Source: Thermoplasmata archaeon
GTDB taxonomy: Archaea > Thermoplasmatota > Thermoplasmata > Lutacidiplasmatales > UBA184
Assembly (NCBI GenBank): GCA_013044425.1
Contig: JABEUK010000028.1
Coordinates: forward strand, 1-12,556
Length of the DNA: 12,556 nt
Direction: 5' to 3'
The translations under genes were made by a program, and so were the position numbers. Positions 4,807 to 12,273 of this stretch are shown one piece after another; position 1 is the stretch's first letter; every line of letters begins with the position of its first letter. Under the pieces are notes generated by a model that made no database searches, was not told the DNA's origin, and saw only the letters and a list, made by a program, of their open reading frames with translations.

Positions 4807-7413
4807 TTACGGAACGGTGGCCGCACGCGGGTTCGACGAACGGAGGACGATCTCAGAGTCGTGCACGTCGACCGTCACCTCGGTGCTGTCCTTGAGTTCG
4901 CCGGAGAGGATTTTTTCCGTGAGCGGGTCGACCACGAGTCGCTGGATCGTTCGTTTGAGGGGGCGTGCGCCGAAGACCGGGTCGAAGCCGGTGCGCGCGA
5001 GCATCTTCTTCGCGCTCGCGCTGACCTTCAACGTGATGCGTCGGTCCTTCAACCGTGCCTCGACCTGGGCGATCTGGACCCCGACGATCTCGGCGATCTC
5101 CTTCTCGGTGAGCGCGTGGAAGAGCACGATCTCGTCCAACCGATTGAGGAACTCCGGGCGGAAGTGCTCCCGGAGCGCCGGCTCGATGAGCGCGCGGCGG
5201 GCAGAATCCGAGCCGACCCCACCGAGGAGCTCGGATCCGAGGTTACTCGTCATGATAACGAGCGTGTTGCGGAAATCGACCGTACGTCCCTGCCCATCCG
5301 TCAGCCGACCTTCGTCCATCAGCTGGAGGAGCACGTTGACGACCTCGGCATGGGCCTTCTCGATCTCGTCAAAGAGAATCACCGTGTACGGGTGGCTGCG
5401 CACGGCCTCGGTCAGTTGACCGCCCTCCTCGTACCCGACGTACCCCGGTGGCGCTCCGATGAGCCGCGCGACCGTGTGCCTCTCCATGTACTCACTCATG
5501 TCGATCCGCACGAGCGCCCGTTCGGAGTGGAACAGGAACAGCGCGAGCGCCTTCGCGAGCTCGGTCTTGCCAACGCCGGTCGGACCGACGAACAGGAAGC
5601 TGCCCATCGGCCGGTTCGGATCGGCGAGCCCGCTGCGGGCACGGCGCACGGCTCGGGAGACGGCCTCGACGGCCTCGTCCTGCCCGATGACCCGTCGACG
5701 CAGCTCGCCCTCCATGTGGAGCAGTCGCTCCTTCTCTCCCTCCAGCATCCGGCTGATTGGGATGCCGCTCCACTTCGAGATGACGTAGGCCACATCTTCC
5801 TCGGTGACCTCTTCGCGCAGGAGGCTTTCCCCGACGGGAGTCTCCACCTCGGCGGTGAGCGATTCGACCTTCTTCTGGAGCTCCGGCATCGTTCCGTATC
5901 GCAGTCGCGCTGCAGCCTCGAGATCGCCGTCGCGCTCGGCCGCCTCCTCGGCCGCCTTCGCCGAGTCCAGTTCGGAGCGCAGTTTGCGCAGGCCCGCGAC
6001 CCGCTCGCGCTCGTGCTTCCATCGGGATTGGAGCGCGGTCTCCGATTCCTTTAGGCTCGCAAGCTCCTTCTCGAGCTTGGAGAGCCGGTCTCGGGACGCG
6101 ACGTCCTTCTCCCGTTTGAGCGCCGCCCGTTCGATCTCGAGCTGGCGAACGCGACGCGTCAATTGATCGAGCTCGCTCGGCCGGGAGTCGAGCGCGAGGC
6201 GCACCATCGAGGCCGCCTCGTCGACCGCATCGATCGCCTTATCCGGAAGGCGACGGTCGGGGATGTACCGAGCGGCGAGCGTCGCGGCCGCGACCAAGGC
6301 CGCGTCGCGGATCTTGACCCCGTGGTGGAGCTCGTAGCGCTCCCGCAAGCCCCGTAGGATCGAGATGGTATCCTCGACCGTGGGTTCCTGGATCGGAACC
6401 GGCTGGAACCGGCGTTCGAGGGCGGCATCCTTCTCGATGTACTTCCGGTACTCCTGGGTGGTGGTGGCTCCGATGCAGTGGAGCACTCCGCGCGCGAGGG
6501 CCGGCTTGAGCAGGTTCGACGCATCGAGCGCCCCACCTTCGGTCGCGCCGGCATGGACGACCGTGTGCAGTTCGTCGATGAACAGGATCACCTGGCCCTG
6601 GGAGCGTTCGACCTCTTGGAGGACGGCCTTCAGCCGTTCTTCGAACTCACCTCGGAACTTCGCTCCCGCGAGGAGGCTACCGAGATCGAGGGCCACGACC
6701 CGGCGTTCGCGGAGCGACTCCGGCACATCGTTCTGGGCGATCCGAACGGCGAGTCCCTCGACCACGGCGGTCTTGCCGACCCCCGGGTCTCCCACCAGCA
6801 CCGGATTGTTCTTGGTCCGGCGCGAGAGGATCTGGACGACCCGTCGGATCTCCTCGTCGCGACCGATTACGGGATCGAGTTTCCGTGAGCGGGCGAGCGC
6901 GGTGAGGTCGCGTCCGTACTTTTCGAGCGCTTGGTACTGGGCCTCTTCCGAACGACTCGTGACCGGGCGGTCCCCTCCGCGAAGTTCCTTGAGCTGGGCC
7001 TCGACGCCCGCCCGGTGGACCCCGACATCCTCGAGGATCTGCCGCGCTGGAGAGGGAACCGACAGTAAGCCGAGGAGGAGCTGGTCGACGCTCGTGTACC
7101 GGTCCTTGCGCTTCGCAGCCTGCGCTTCGGCAGCATCGAGGACCTGGGTGAGCGCGCGCGAGACGTACTGGTCGGACGCAGCGACATGATCGGCGGTCGG
7201 GAGCTCGCCCAGCCGCTCGGTAACTCGTGCGCGGATGGTGTCGACCGGAGCGTGCAGCGCCTGCAACAGAACGCTCGTGGGTCCCTGAGGGACCTCGAGG
7301 AGCGCCGAGAGCAGGTGCTCCGGCTCGACGGCCGGGTGTCTCAGGTCCGAGGCGCGGCGGAACGCCCCTTCGAGCGCTTCGCGCCCGGCATCGGTCAAGC
7401 GGTCGAGCTGCAT
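4807..7413 (-). CDS. clpB: ClpB-type disaggregase (Hsp100)
   Basis: An 868-residue, full-length bacterial-type ClpB (E. coli ClpB is about 857). Domains in order: Clp N-domain (about 1-145); AAA-1 with Walker A GDPGVGKT (208-215), pore-loop KFRG (252-255) and Walker B VILFIDE (275-281); the long coiled-coil middle domain (about 405-525) that distinguishes ClpB from ClpA and ClpC; AAA-2 with Walker A GPTGVGKT (610-617), pore-loop GYVG (657-660) and Walker B VILFDE (678-683); and a C-terminal domain ending near residue 855. No ClpP-binding IGF/L loop is seen. It extracts polypeptides from [14 protein letters not shown] ATP, normally with DnaK, which is not in this window. In archaea ClpB is patchy and thought to come from bacteria; base composition here is like the neighbours, so any transfer is old. 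The ATG is about 30 bp from a TATA shared with pyrD, and the EF-Tu-like gene follows 8 nt downstream. Confidence 0.97.
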   Translation of the reverse strand: MQLDRLTDAGREALEGAFRRASDLRHPAVEPEHLLSALLEVPQGPTSVLLQALHAPVDTIRARVTERLGELPTADHVAASDQYVSRALTQVLDAAEAQAAKRKDRYTSVDQLLLGLLSVPSPARQILEDVGVHRAGVEAQLKELRGGDRPVTSRSEEAQYQALEKYGRDLTALARSRKLDPVIGRDEEIRRVVQILSRRTKNNPVLVGDPGVGKTAVVEGLAVRIAQNDVPESLRERRVVALDLGSLLAGAKFRGEFEERLKAVLQEVERSQGQVILFIDELHTVVHAGATEGGALDASNLLKPALARGVLHCIGATTTQEYRKYIEKDAALERRFQPVPIQEPTVEDTISILRGLRERYELHHGVKIRDAALVAAATLAARYIPDRRLPDKAIDAVDEAASMVRLALDSRPSELDQLTRRVRQLEIERAALKREKDVASRDRLSKLEKELASLKESETALQSRWKHERERVAGLRKLRSELDSAKAAEEAAERDGDLEAAARLRYGTMPELQKKVESLTAEVETPVGESLLREEVTEEDVAYVISKWSGIPISRMLEGEKERLLHMEGELRRRVIGQDEAVEAVSRAVRRARSGLADPNRPMGSFLFVGPTGVGKTELAKALALFLFHSERALVRIDMSEYMERHTVARLIGAPPGYVGYEEGGQLTEAVRSHPYTVILFDEIEKAHAEVVNVLLQLMDEGRLTDGQGRTVDFRNTLVIMTSNLGSELLGGVGSDSARRALIEPALREHFRPEFLNRLDEIVLFHALTEKEIAEIVGVQIAQVEARLKDRRITLKVSASAKKMLARTGFDPVFGARPLKRTIQRLVVDPLTEKILSGELKDSTEVTVDVHDSEIVLRSSNPRAATVP

Positions 7414-7439
7414 CGGAACCGATACATCTCAGCGAGCCG

Positions 7440-7446
7440 ATTTAAG
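7440..7446. promoter_or_regulatory. Shared TATA element, clpB / pyrD
   Basis: ATTTAAG on the plus strand, CTTAAAT on the minus strand. It is the only strong A+T element in the 55 bp between the divergent starts. The centre (7443) is exactly 26 bp before the pyrD ATG, predicting leaderless pyrD mRNA, and 30 bp before the clpB ATG, predicting a leader of about 4 nt. A weaker GATACATC lies at 7421-7428. Confidence 0.6.
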
Positions 7447-7468
7447 CGCACCACCAGTCCCCTGGAAC

Positions 7469-8389
7469 ATGCCCGAGCTCCCGGTCCGATGCGCGGGGAT
7501 CGCACTGCGCAACCCTCTCCTGCTCGCGTCGGGGATTTGGGGGGAGAGCGGGGAATCGCTGGCCAGAGCCTGGACGGCCGGCGCCGGGGCTGTGATCACC
7601 AAATCGATCGGGTCACTTCCCCGGCCGGGGTATCCCAACCCGACGATCGAGAGCTACGAGCGATGGGGCATGCTCAACGCCATGGGCCTACCGAACCCGG
7701 GGATCGGGGAGTACCCCCGCGAGATCGCGGTCGCCCTCGGCGCGGGCGCTACCGTGATCGGGTCCATCTTCGGGGGGGATGCCGAGGAATTTGCGAGTCT
7801 AGCCGTGGCGATGGCGAAGACGGGCGTCTGCGCGATCGAGCTGAACTTGAGCTGCCCGCATGCCCAGGGATACGGCAGTGAGATTGGCAGCGATCCAGCG
7901 CAGGTCGAGGAGGTCGTACGGGCCGTCACCGACGCCGTTCCGCTTCCGGTGATCGCGAAAATCACCCCCAATGCGGCGGACCCGGCCGGCCTCGCGGCCG
8001 CGGCCGAGCGGGGGGGAGCCGCCGCGGTCAGCGCAATCAACACGCTGCGCGCGCTCGCCATCGACGTCGAACTGCGCCGCCCGATACTCGCCCACCGACT
8101 CGGTGGCCTCAGCGGTCCGGCGATCAAGCCGATCGGGCTCGCCTGCGTCTGGCAGATCCGGGAGCGCGTCCGTATTCCGATCATCGGGGTCGGAGGGATT
8201 GCGTCGGGCCAGGATGTACTCGAATACCTCATGGCGGGAGCGAGCGCGGTGGAGATCGGGACCCAGGTCGCATTCGAGGGGATTGGCGCGTTCGGTCGGA
8301 TCGGCCGGGAGCTTTCCGAGCTGCTCGAGAGGCTCGGCTTCGCTCGGGCCAGCGACGCCACCGGAGCCGCCCACTTCGCGACTGGTTGA
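7469..8389 (+). CDS. pyrD: Dihydroorotate dehydrogenase, class 1B catalytic subunit
   Basis: A 306-residue FMN-dependent TIM barrel that oxidises dihydroorotate to orotate in pyrimidine synthesis. Class 1 is shown by the catalytic Cys129 in NLSCPH (126-131), where class 2 enzymes use Ser. Other marks are NPLLLASGIW near the N-terminus, KITPN (164-168), INTLRAL (190-196) and the FMN-phosphate region GVGGIASGQD followed by AGASAVEIGTQ. The adjacent pyrK assigns it to class 1B, the NAD+-linked heterotetramer. ATG 7469 is chosen because it fits the TATA spacing for leaderless translation and homology begins at once. It is first of a plus-strand series with pyrK, pyrG, aspS and mcm. Confidence 0.97.
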   Translation: MPELPVRCAGIALRNPLLLASGIWGESGESLARAWTAGAGAVITKSIGSLPRPGYPNPTIESYERWGMLNAMGLPNPGIGEYPREIAVALGAGATVIGSIFGGDAEEFASLAVAMAKTGVCAIELNLSCPHAQGYGSEIGSDPAQVEEVVRAVTDAVPLPVIAKITPNAADPAGLAAAAERGGAAAVSAINTLRALAIDVELRRPILAHRLGGLSGPAIKPIGLACVWQIRERVRIPIIGVGGIASGQDVLEYLMAGASAVEIGTQVAFEGIGAFGRIGRELSELLERLGFARASDATGAAHFATG

Positions 8390-8433
8390 GGGTCAGTTCC
8401 GTTCGGGAGCGCGACGCCCGGCTCGCCCGAGGA

Positions 8434-8440
8434 CATATAT
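8434..8440 (+). promoter_or_regulatory. TATA box of pyrK
   Basis: CATATAT in the 65-bp gap between pyrD and pyrK. Centred near 8437, it predicts a transcription start at 8463-8464, coinciding with an in-frame GTG at 8464. It would give pyrK, and perhaps the downstream genes, a promoter in addition to read-through from pyrD. Confidence 0.5.
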
Positions 8441-8463
8441 CGCGCTCGGGATAGATGGGGAAC

Positions 8464-9240
8464 GTGCGGACAATCGTCAGAGTACAGGGGCGAGTCGAGG
8501 AGACACCTTCGACCGTCACGCTCCGCTTTCCGTACGCTCCTGCAGCAGCGCCGGGTCAGTTCGTGATGGTCTGGTTCCCTGGAGAGGATGAGCTGCCCAT
8601 GTCGCTTTCCTACACCGACGGCAGTTCCAAAGGAATCACCGTCAAGGCCATGGGCGAGACGAGCCGGAACGTCCAACGGATCGAGACGGGAGCCCGCCTC
8701 GGGATTCGCGGGCCGTACGGGAACCGGTTCGATCTTTCTCCAAGACGGATCCTGATCGTTGCGGGTGGATCAGGAGCTGCAGTGCTCGCCCCGGGGGCCG
8801 AGCGGGCGATCGAGGGCGGCGCCGAGGTGACGGTTGCCCTCGGGGCGACGACCGAAACCGAGCTCCTGTTTCGGGAACGGTTCGCTACGATGGGCGCGGA
8901 GGTCGAGATCGCGACCGACGACGGGAGCGCGGGCACGAGAGGGTATGTGACGGTCGCCGTCGAGCAGCTCTTGGCGACGCATACGTTCGACGCGGTGTGG
9001 AGCTGCGGGCCGGAGATCATGATGCGCAAGGTCGCCCTCCTCGCGCGGGCGCGTGGGGTCGCATCGTATGGGTCGGTCGAGCGTCAGATGAAGTGCGCGC
9101 TGGGGATGTGCGACGCCTGTGCGCTCGGGCCGTTTCACGTCTGCGTGGAGGGGCCGGTCTTCCCGATGGAGAAACTTCTCGAACTTCCGGAGTTCGGCGC
9201 CTTCAAGCGCGATTCCGCGGGGCGGCGCGTGCGTTTCTGA
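8464..9240 (+). CDS. pyrK: Dihydroorotate dehydrogenase electron-transfer subunit
   Basis: A 258-residue ferredoxin-reductase-like protein that passes electrons from PyrD's FMN through a [2Fe-2S] cluster and FAD to NAD+. Domains in order: a FAD-binding beta-barrel with the flavin motif PMSLS (about 45-49) and RGPYGNRF (82-89); a NAD-binding Rossmann segment starting VAGGSGAAV (about 99-107); and the C-terminal cluster site Cys211-x4-Cys216-x2-Cys219-x7-Cys227, all four present, as in known PyrK proteins. An in-frame ATG at 8455 would add three residues. I prefer GTG 8464 because the TATA centre is only about 17 bp before 8455 and about 26 bp before 8464. It follows pyrD by about 75 bp and stops 103 bp before pyrG. 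Confidence 0.95.
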   Translation: MRTIVRVQGRVEETPSTVTLRFPYAPAAAPGQFVMVWFPGEDELPMSLSYTDGSSKGITVKAMGETSRNVQRIETGARLGIRGPYGNRFDLSPRRILIVAGGSGAAVLAPGAERAIEGGAEVTVALGATTETELLFRERFATMGAEVEIATDDGSAGTRGYVTVAVEQLLATHTFDAVWSCGPEIMMRKVALLARARGVASYGSVERQMKCALGMCDACALGPFHVCVEGPVFPMEKLLELPEFGAFKRDSAGRRVRF

Positions 9241-9333
9241 GGGAGCTTCCGAGAGGGCGCACCGGCCGGCGCAGCGTGGCAGATTCCAGTTCTCGCCCAG
9301 AGACCTTATGGGAGGGATTCCTTACCCGCGGCC

Positions 9334-9339
9334 GAGGTG
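9334..9339 (+). promoter_or_regulatory. Shine-Dalgarno of pyrG
   Basis: GAGGTG followed by TTTT and then GTG at 9344. It matches the 16S anti-Shine-Dalgarno core and decides the GTG start over the upstream ATG. Confidence 0.55.
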
Positions 9340-9343
9340 TTTT

Positions 9344-10978
9344 GTGAAGGTCCTGGTGGTCAGCGGGGGCGTGATTTCGGGCCTCGGGAAGGGCATCACC
9401 ACCTCCTCCCTCGGACGTCTGCTCAAGGCCCGCGGAATCCCGGTGACGATCCTCAAGATCGATCCCTACCTCAATGTCGACGCGGGCACGATGAACCCGT
9501 ACCAGCACGGCGAGGTCTTCGTGCTAGACGATGGGACCGAGGCCGACCTCGATCTCGGCAACTACGAGCGGTTCCTGGGGCAGAGCCTGTCCGGGGCTCA
9601 CAACCTGACCACGGGTAAGATCTACCGAGCGGTCATCGAGAAGGAGCGACGCGGTGACTATCTCGGCAACACCGTTCAGATCATCCCGCATGTCACCGGT
9701 GAGATCAAACGGGCGATCCGCGAGGTGGCGCAGTCGGCCGGTGCCGAGGTGGTCCTGGTCGAGGTCGGAGGCACCGTCGGGGACATCGAATCGATGCCGT
9801 TCCTCGAAGCGCTGCGCGAGCTCTCCTACGAGCTTGGCGATGGCCACATGGTGTTCGTCCACACGACGCTTGTTCCGGTCGTGGGGCCGGTCGGCGAGGC
9901 CAAGACGAAACCCACTCAGCACTCGGTCCGTGAGCTCCGCGCGATCGGGATCCGGCCGAACCTGATCGTCGCCCGGGGCCCGCTGCCCCTCTCCCCGGAT
10001 ATCAAGGCGAAGATTTCGTTGTTCTGCGACGTTCCGCCCGAAGCCGTGATATCGGTGCCGGACCAGTCGACGGTGTACGAGGTTCCCCTCGTGCTCGAAG
10101 CCCAGGGCGTCGGCCCGCTGCTCGAACGACTTCTCGGCCTGCCCGAACGTCGCCCGGACTACGGTGCATGGAAGGAGTTCTTGGCAACCTATCGGCGCGC
10201 GCAGGGATCCATCGAGATCGCGGTGGTCGGGAAGTACACCGAGCTCCGCGACGCCTACCTCTCCCATTCGGAGGCGTTCCACCATTGCCAGGGCCACCTC
10301 GGGTGCGACATACGGCTGCAGTGGTACGACGCCGAAGACATCGCGAAGAACCCAGCGCTCCTGGGCCGTATCGAGCGGTCGGACGGAGTCCTCGTGCCTG
10401 GCGGATTTGGCGCCCGCGGCGTCGAGGGGAAAGTCTTGGCGATCGAACTCGCCCGCACGCGCGGGATCCCGTACCTGGGGGTCTGCTACGGGTTCCAGAT
10501 GGCGGCGATCGAATTCGCGCGGAACGTCCTCTCTCTTCCCGGTGCCAACACGACCGAAGTCGACGCCCAAACCCCCGACCCGGTAGTCTGTCTGCTCGAG
10601 CAGCAGAAGGGGCTGTCGGAGATGGGAGGCACGATGCGACTCGGCACGCAGCGCGTGGTACTGACCCCCGGGTCGAAGATCGCGCAGTGCTACGGCGCCA
10701 CCGAGATCTGGGAGCGGCATCGGCACCGCTACGAGATCAACCCGGCCTACCTCGATCGCTTCCAGGCGCACGGCCTCAAAATCACGGGACACGCGGTGGA
10801 CGGCCGCCTCGAGTCCTTCGAGCTCGCGAACCATCCATTCTTCGTGGGCGTGCAGTTCCATCCGGAGTTCCTCTCTCGCCCCGAGGCCCCACATCCGCTC
10901 TACCTCGCCCTGGTCCGGGCCGCTCTGGCACGCAAGGAGGTGCCGATCCCTGCCGCTACCCCGCCGATCGTCTCGTGA
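9344..10978 (+). CDS. pyrG: CTP synthase (glutamine-hydrolysing)
   Basis: A 544-residue enzyme that aminates UTP to CTP using glutamine and ATP. The N-terminal synthetase domain (about 1-265) begins VKVLVVSGGVISGLGKG with the P-loop at 8-17, followed by KIDPYLNVDAGTMNPYQHGEV (split across 38-58) and VGGTVGDIE (141-149). The C-terminal class I glutaminase has the oxyanion loop PGGFG (352-356), nucleophile Cys381 in GVCYGFQ, and His506/Glu508 in QFHPEF. All key residues are present. GTG 9344 is the start: the family begins exactly here and a GAGGTG (9334-9339) lies 4 nt upstream; a weak TATA-like CTTATG (9305-9310) would start mRNA just before it. An in-frame ATG at 9308 would add twelve residues without family support. 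The 3' end overlaps the inferred start of aspS. Confidence 0.97.
   Translation: MKVLVVSGGVISGLGKGITTSSLGRLLKARGIPVTILKIDPYLNVDAGTMNPYQHGEVFVLDDGTEADLDLGNYERFLGQSLSGAHNLTTGKIYRAVIEKERRGDYLGNTVQIIPHVTGEIKRAIREVAQSAGAEVVLVEVGGTVGDIESMPFLEALRELSYELGDGHMVFVHTTLVPVVGPVGEAKTKPTQHSVRELRAIGIRPNLIVARGPLPLSPDIKAKISLFCDVPPEAVISVPDQSTVYEVPLVLEAQGVGPLLERLLGLPERRPDYGAWKEFLATYRRAQGSIEIAVVGKYTELRDAYLSHSEAFHHCQGHLGCDIRLQWYDAEDIAKNPALLGRIERSDGVLVPGGFGARGVEGKVLAIELARTRGIPYLGVCYGFQMAAIEFARNVLSLPGANTTEVDAQTPDPVVCLLEQQKGLSEMGGTMRLGTQRVVLTPGSKIAQCYGATEIWERHRHRYEINPAYLDRFQAHGLKITGHAVDGRLESFELANHPFFVGVQFHPEFLSRPEAPHPLYLALVRAALARKEVPIPAATPPIVS
10934..10942 (+). promoter_or_regulatory. Strong Shine-Dalgarno inside pyrG, for aspS
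   Basis: AAGGAGGTG is a full-length match to the archaeal Shine-Dalgarno, the best in the window. It lies within the pyrG codons for Arg-Lys-Glu-Val. Seven nucleotides later comes CTG 10950, in the aspS frame. No ATG, GTG or TTG in that frame follows until 11049, 106 nt further on. Confidence 0.6.
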
Positions 10979-12260
10979 ACTGCGGGAACTGGACGGCGGC
11001 TCCGTTCGGATCGCCGGCCATCTCGAGGAGTACCGCGCGCTCGGGGGAGTGGCATTCGCTCTCGTCCGGGACCGGTCGGGCACGACCCAGGTTACCCTGA
11101 AGAAGGGCTCAACCGACCCCGCGTGGTTCGCCCTCCTCAGCGAACTCCCTCGAGAGTCGATCATCGAGGTCGAGGGGACGGTCCATCGATCGGAGCGTGC
11201 GAACCGGGGGATCGAGCTCCTCCCCGAGCGCGTGAGGCTCATCTCTCGGGCGGAGATTCCGCTCCCGCTGGGCGTCGTGGACAAGGTCCCGGCGGAGCTC
11301 GACGTTCGGCTCAACCACCGCGTCCTCGACCTGCGCAAACCCTCCGTGCGCGCGATCTTCGAACTGCGGGCCGCCCTCCTGAACGGATTCCGGCAATCGT
11401 TCATCGAGCGGGGATTCCTGGAGATCGAGACGCCGAAGCTCCTTCGCCAGGGAGCCGAAGGGGGCGCGACGCTCTTTCCCGTCGAGTACTTCGAGGGGCG
11501 GGCCTTTCTCGCACAGAGCCCCCAGCTGTACAAGCAGATGCTCATCGGCGCCGGGTTCGAACGGGTCTTCGAGATCGCACCGGCGTTCCGGGCGGAGCCC
11601 TCCGACACCGTGCGTCACATCACCGAGTTCACGAGCCTCGATGCCGAGATCGGTTACATCGATGGCCCCGACGATGTCCGCGGGGCGCTCGAGGGCGTGA
11701 TCGCCGACGCAATCCGCAGCAGCCGAGAACAGCTCCTGCGCACCGACAGTCCTCTCGCGGCCGGATTGCCGGAGATTGCGGTGCCGTTCCCGAGGATCCC
11801 GTTCGCGACCGCCGCCTCGTGGTTAGACCGGACCGACCTCCGCCACGACTTCGGCACCGAGGAAGAGCGCGCGATCGGAGGGATTGCAATGGAGAGGTTT
11901 GGCAACCCATTCTACTTCCTGATCGATTACCCGACGGCCGTCAAGACCGGCACGTTCTACGCGGGTCGACGAGACGACGACCCGAGCCTGACGGGCTACT
12001 TCGATCTGGACTACCAGGGCCTGGAGATCGCGAGTGGAGGTCCCCGCGAGCACCGCCTTGCTCGTCTCGAGTCGCAGATCCGCGAAGCCGGGCTCGACCC
12101 GACGTCGTTCTCCGGGTATCTCGAGGCGTTCCGATACGGCATGCCACCCCACGGTGGCTGGGGCCTCGGCATCGATCGACTCGTTCAGGCGCTCGCCCGC
12201 CTCCCGAACATACGAGAGGCGCGCTTATTCCCTCGCGACCGTTACCGGCTCGAACCGTGA
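10950..12260 (+). CDS. aspS: Aspartyl-tRNA synthetase, archaeal type
   Basis: A class II synthetase attaching Asp to tRNA. From CTG 10950 it has 436 residues, the usual archaeal length of about 430-440. The N-terminal OB-fold (about 15-105) contains SVRIAGHLEEYRALGG and LVRDRSG. The catalytic domain has EGGATLFPVEYF, AQSPQLYKQM (188-197), motif 2 FRAE (213-216) and motif 3 GWGLGIDR (403-410), then the typical end LFPRDRYRLEP. The first conventional start, GTG 11049, would cut off 33 residues and destroy the OB-fold; homology plainly continues upstream to the pyrG stop and beyond. CTG 10950 gives a normal-length N-terminus and sits 7 nt after a full Shine-Dalgarno, overlapping pyrG by 29 nt. 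CTG 10980 is the alternative. A sequencing error or a single-base indel near 10975, where GTG overlaps the pyrG stop in another frame, could also explain it. The gene is certain, the start less so. Confidence 0.93.
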   Translation: MPLPRRSSRELRELDGGSVRIAGHLEEYRALGGVAFALVRDRSGTTQVTLKKGSTDPAWFALLSELPRESIIEVEGTVHRSERANRGIELLPERVRLISRAEIPLPLGVVDKVPAELDVRLNHRVLDLRKPSVRAIFELRAALLNGFRQSFIERGFLEIETPKLLRQGAEGGATLFPVEYFEGRAFLAQSPQLYKQMLIGAGFERVFEIAPAFRAEPSDTVRHITEFTSLDAEIGYIDGPDDVRGALEGVIADAIRSSREQLLRTDSPLAAGLPEIAVPFPRIPFATAASWLDRTDLRHDFGTEEERAIGGIAMERFGNPFYFLIDYPTAVKTGTFYAGRRDDDPSLTGYFDLDYQGLEIASGGPREHRLARLESQIREAGLDPTSFSGYLEAFRYGMPPHGGWGLGIDRLVQALARLPNIREARLFPRDRYRLEP

Positions 12261-12273
12261 GGGCAACCCATCG

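Noticed and set aside
4861..6054. Plus-strand open frame of about 397 codons opposite clpB
   Set aside because: Shadow of clpB: low-complexity, Asp/Arg/Glu-rich and without motifs, while clpB has every expected motif.
9257..9270. GC-rich CCGGCCGG palindrome between pyrK and pyrG as a terminator
   Set aside because: Short, no T-tract, and such palindromes are common at this base composition.
9119..9343. 75-codon upstream extension of the CTP synthase frame
   Set aside because: It overlaps the end of pyrK, is Arg/Ser-rich, and the family starts at GTG 9344 behind a Shine-Dalgarno.
10975..11100. GTG overlapping the pyrG stop (GTGA) as the aspS start
   Set aside because: That frame is not the AspRS frame and closes near 11100. 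It would work only if a base is missing near 10980, which is noted as a check.
9524..11608. Very long minus-strand open frame (about 694 codons) opposite pyrG and aspS
   Set aside because: It is the antisense of two certain genes with GC-rich codons, which seldom create stops on the other strand. The product is Arg-rich and shows no domain.
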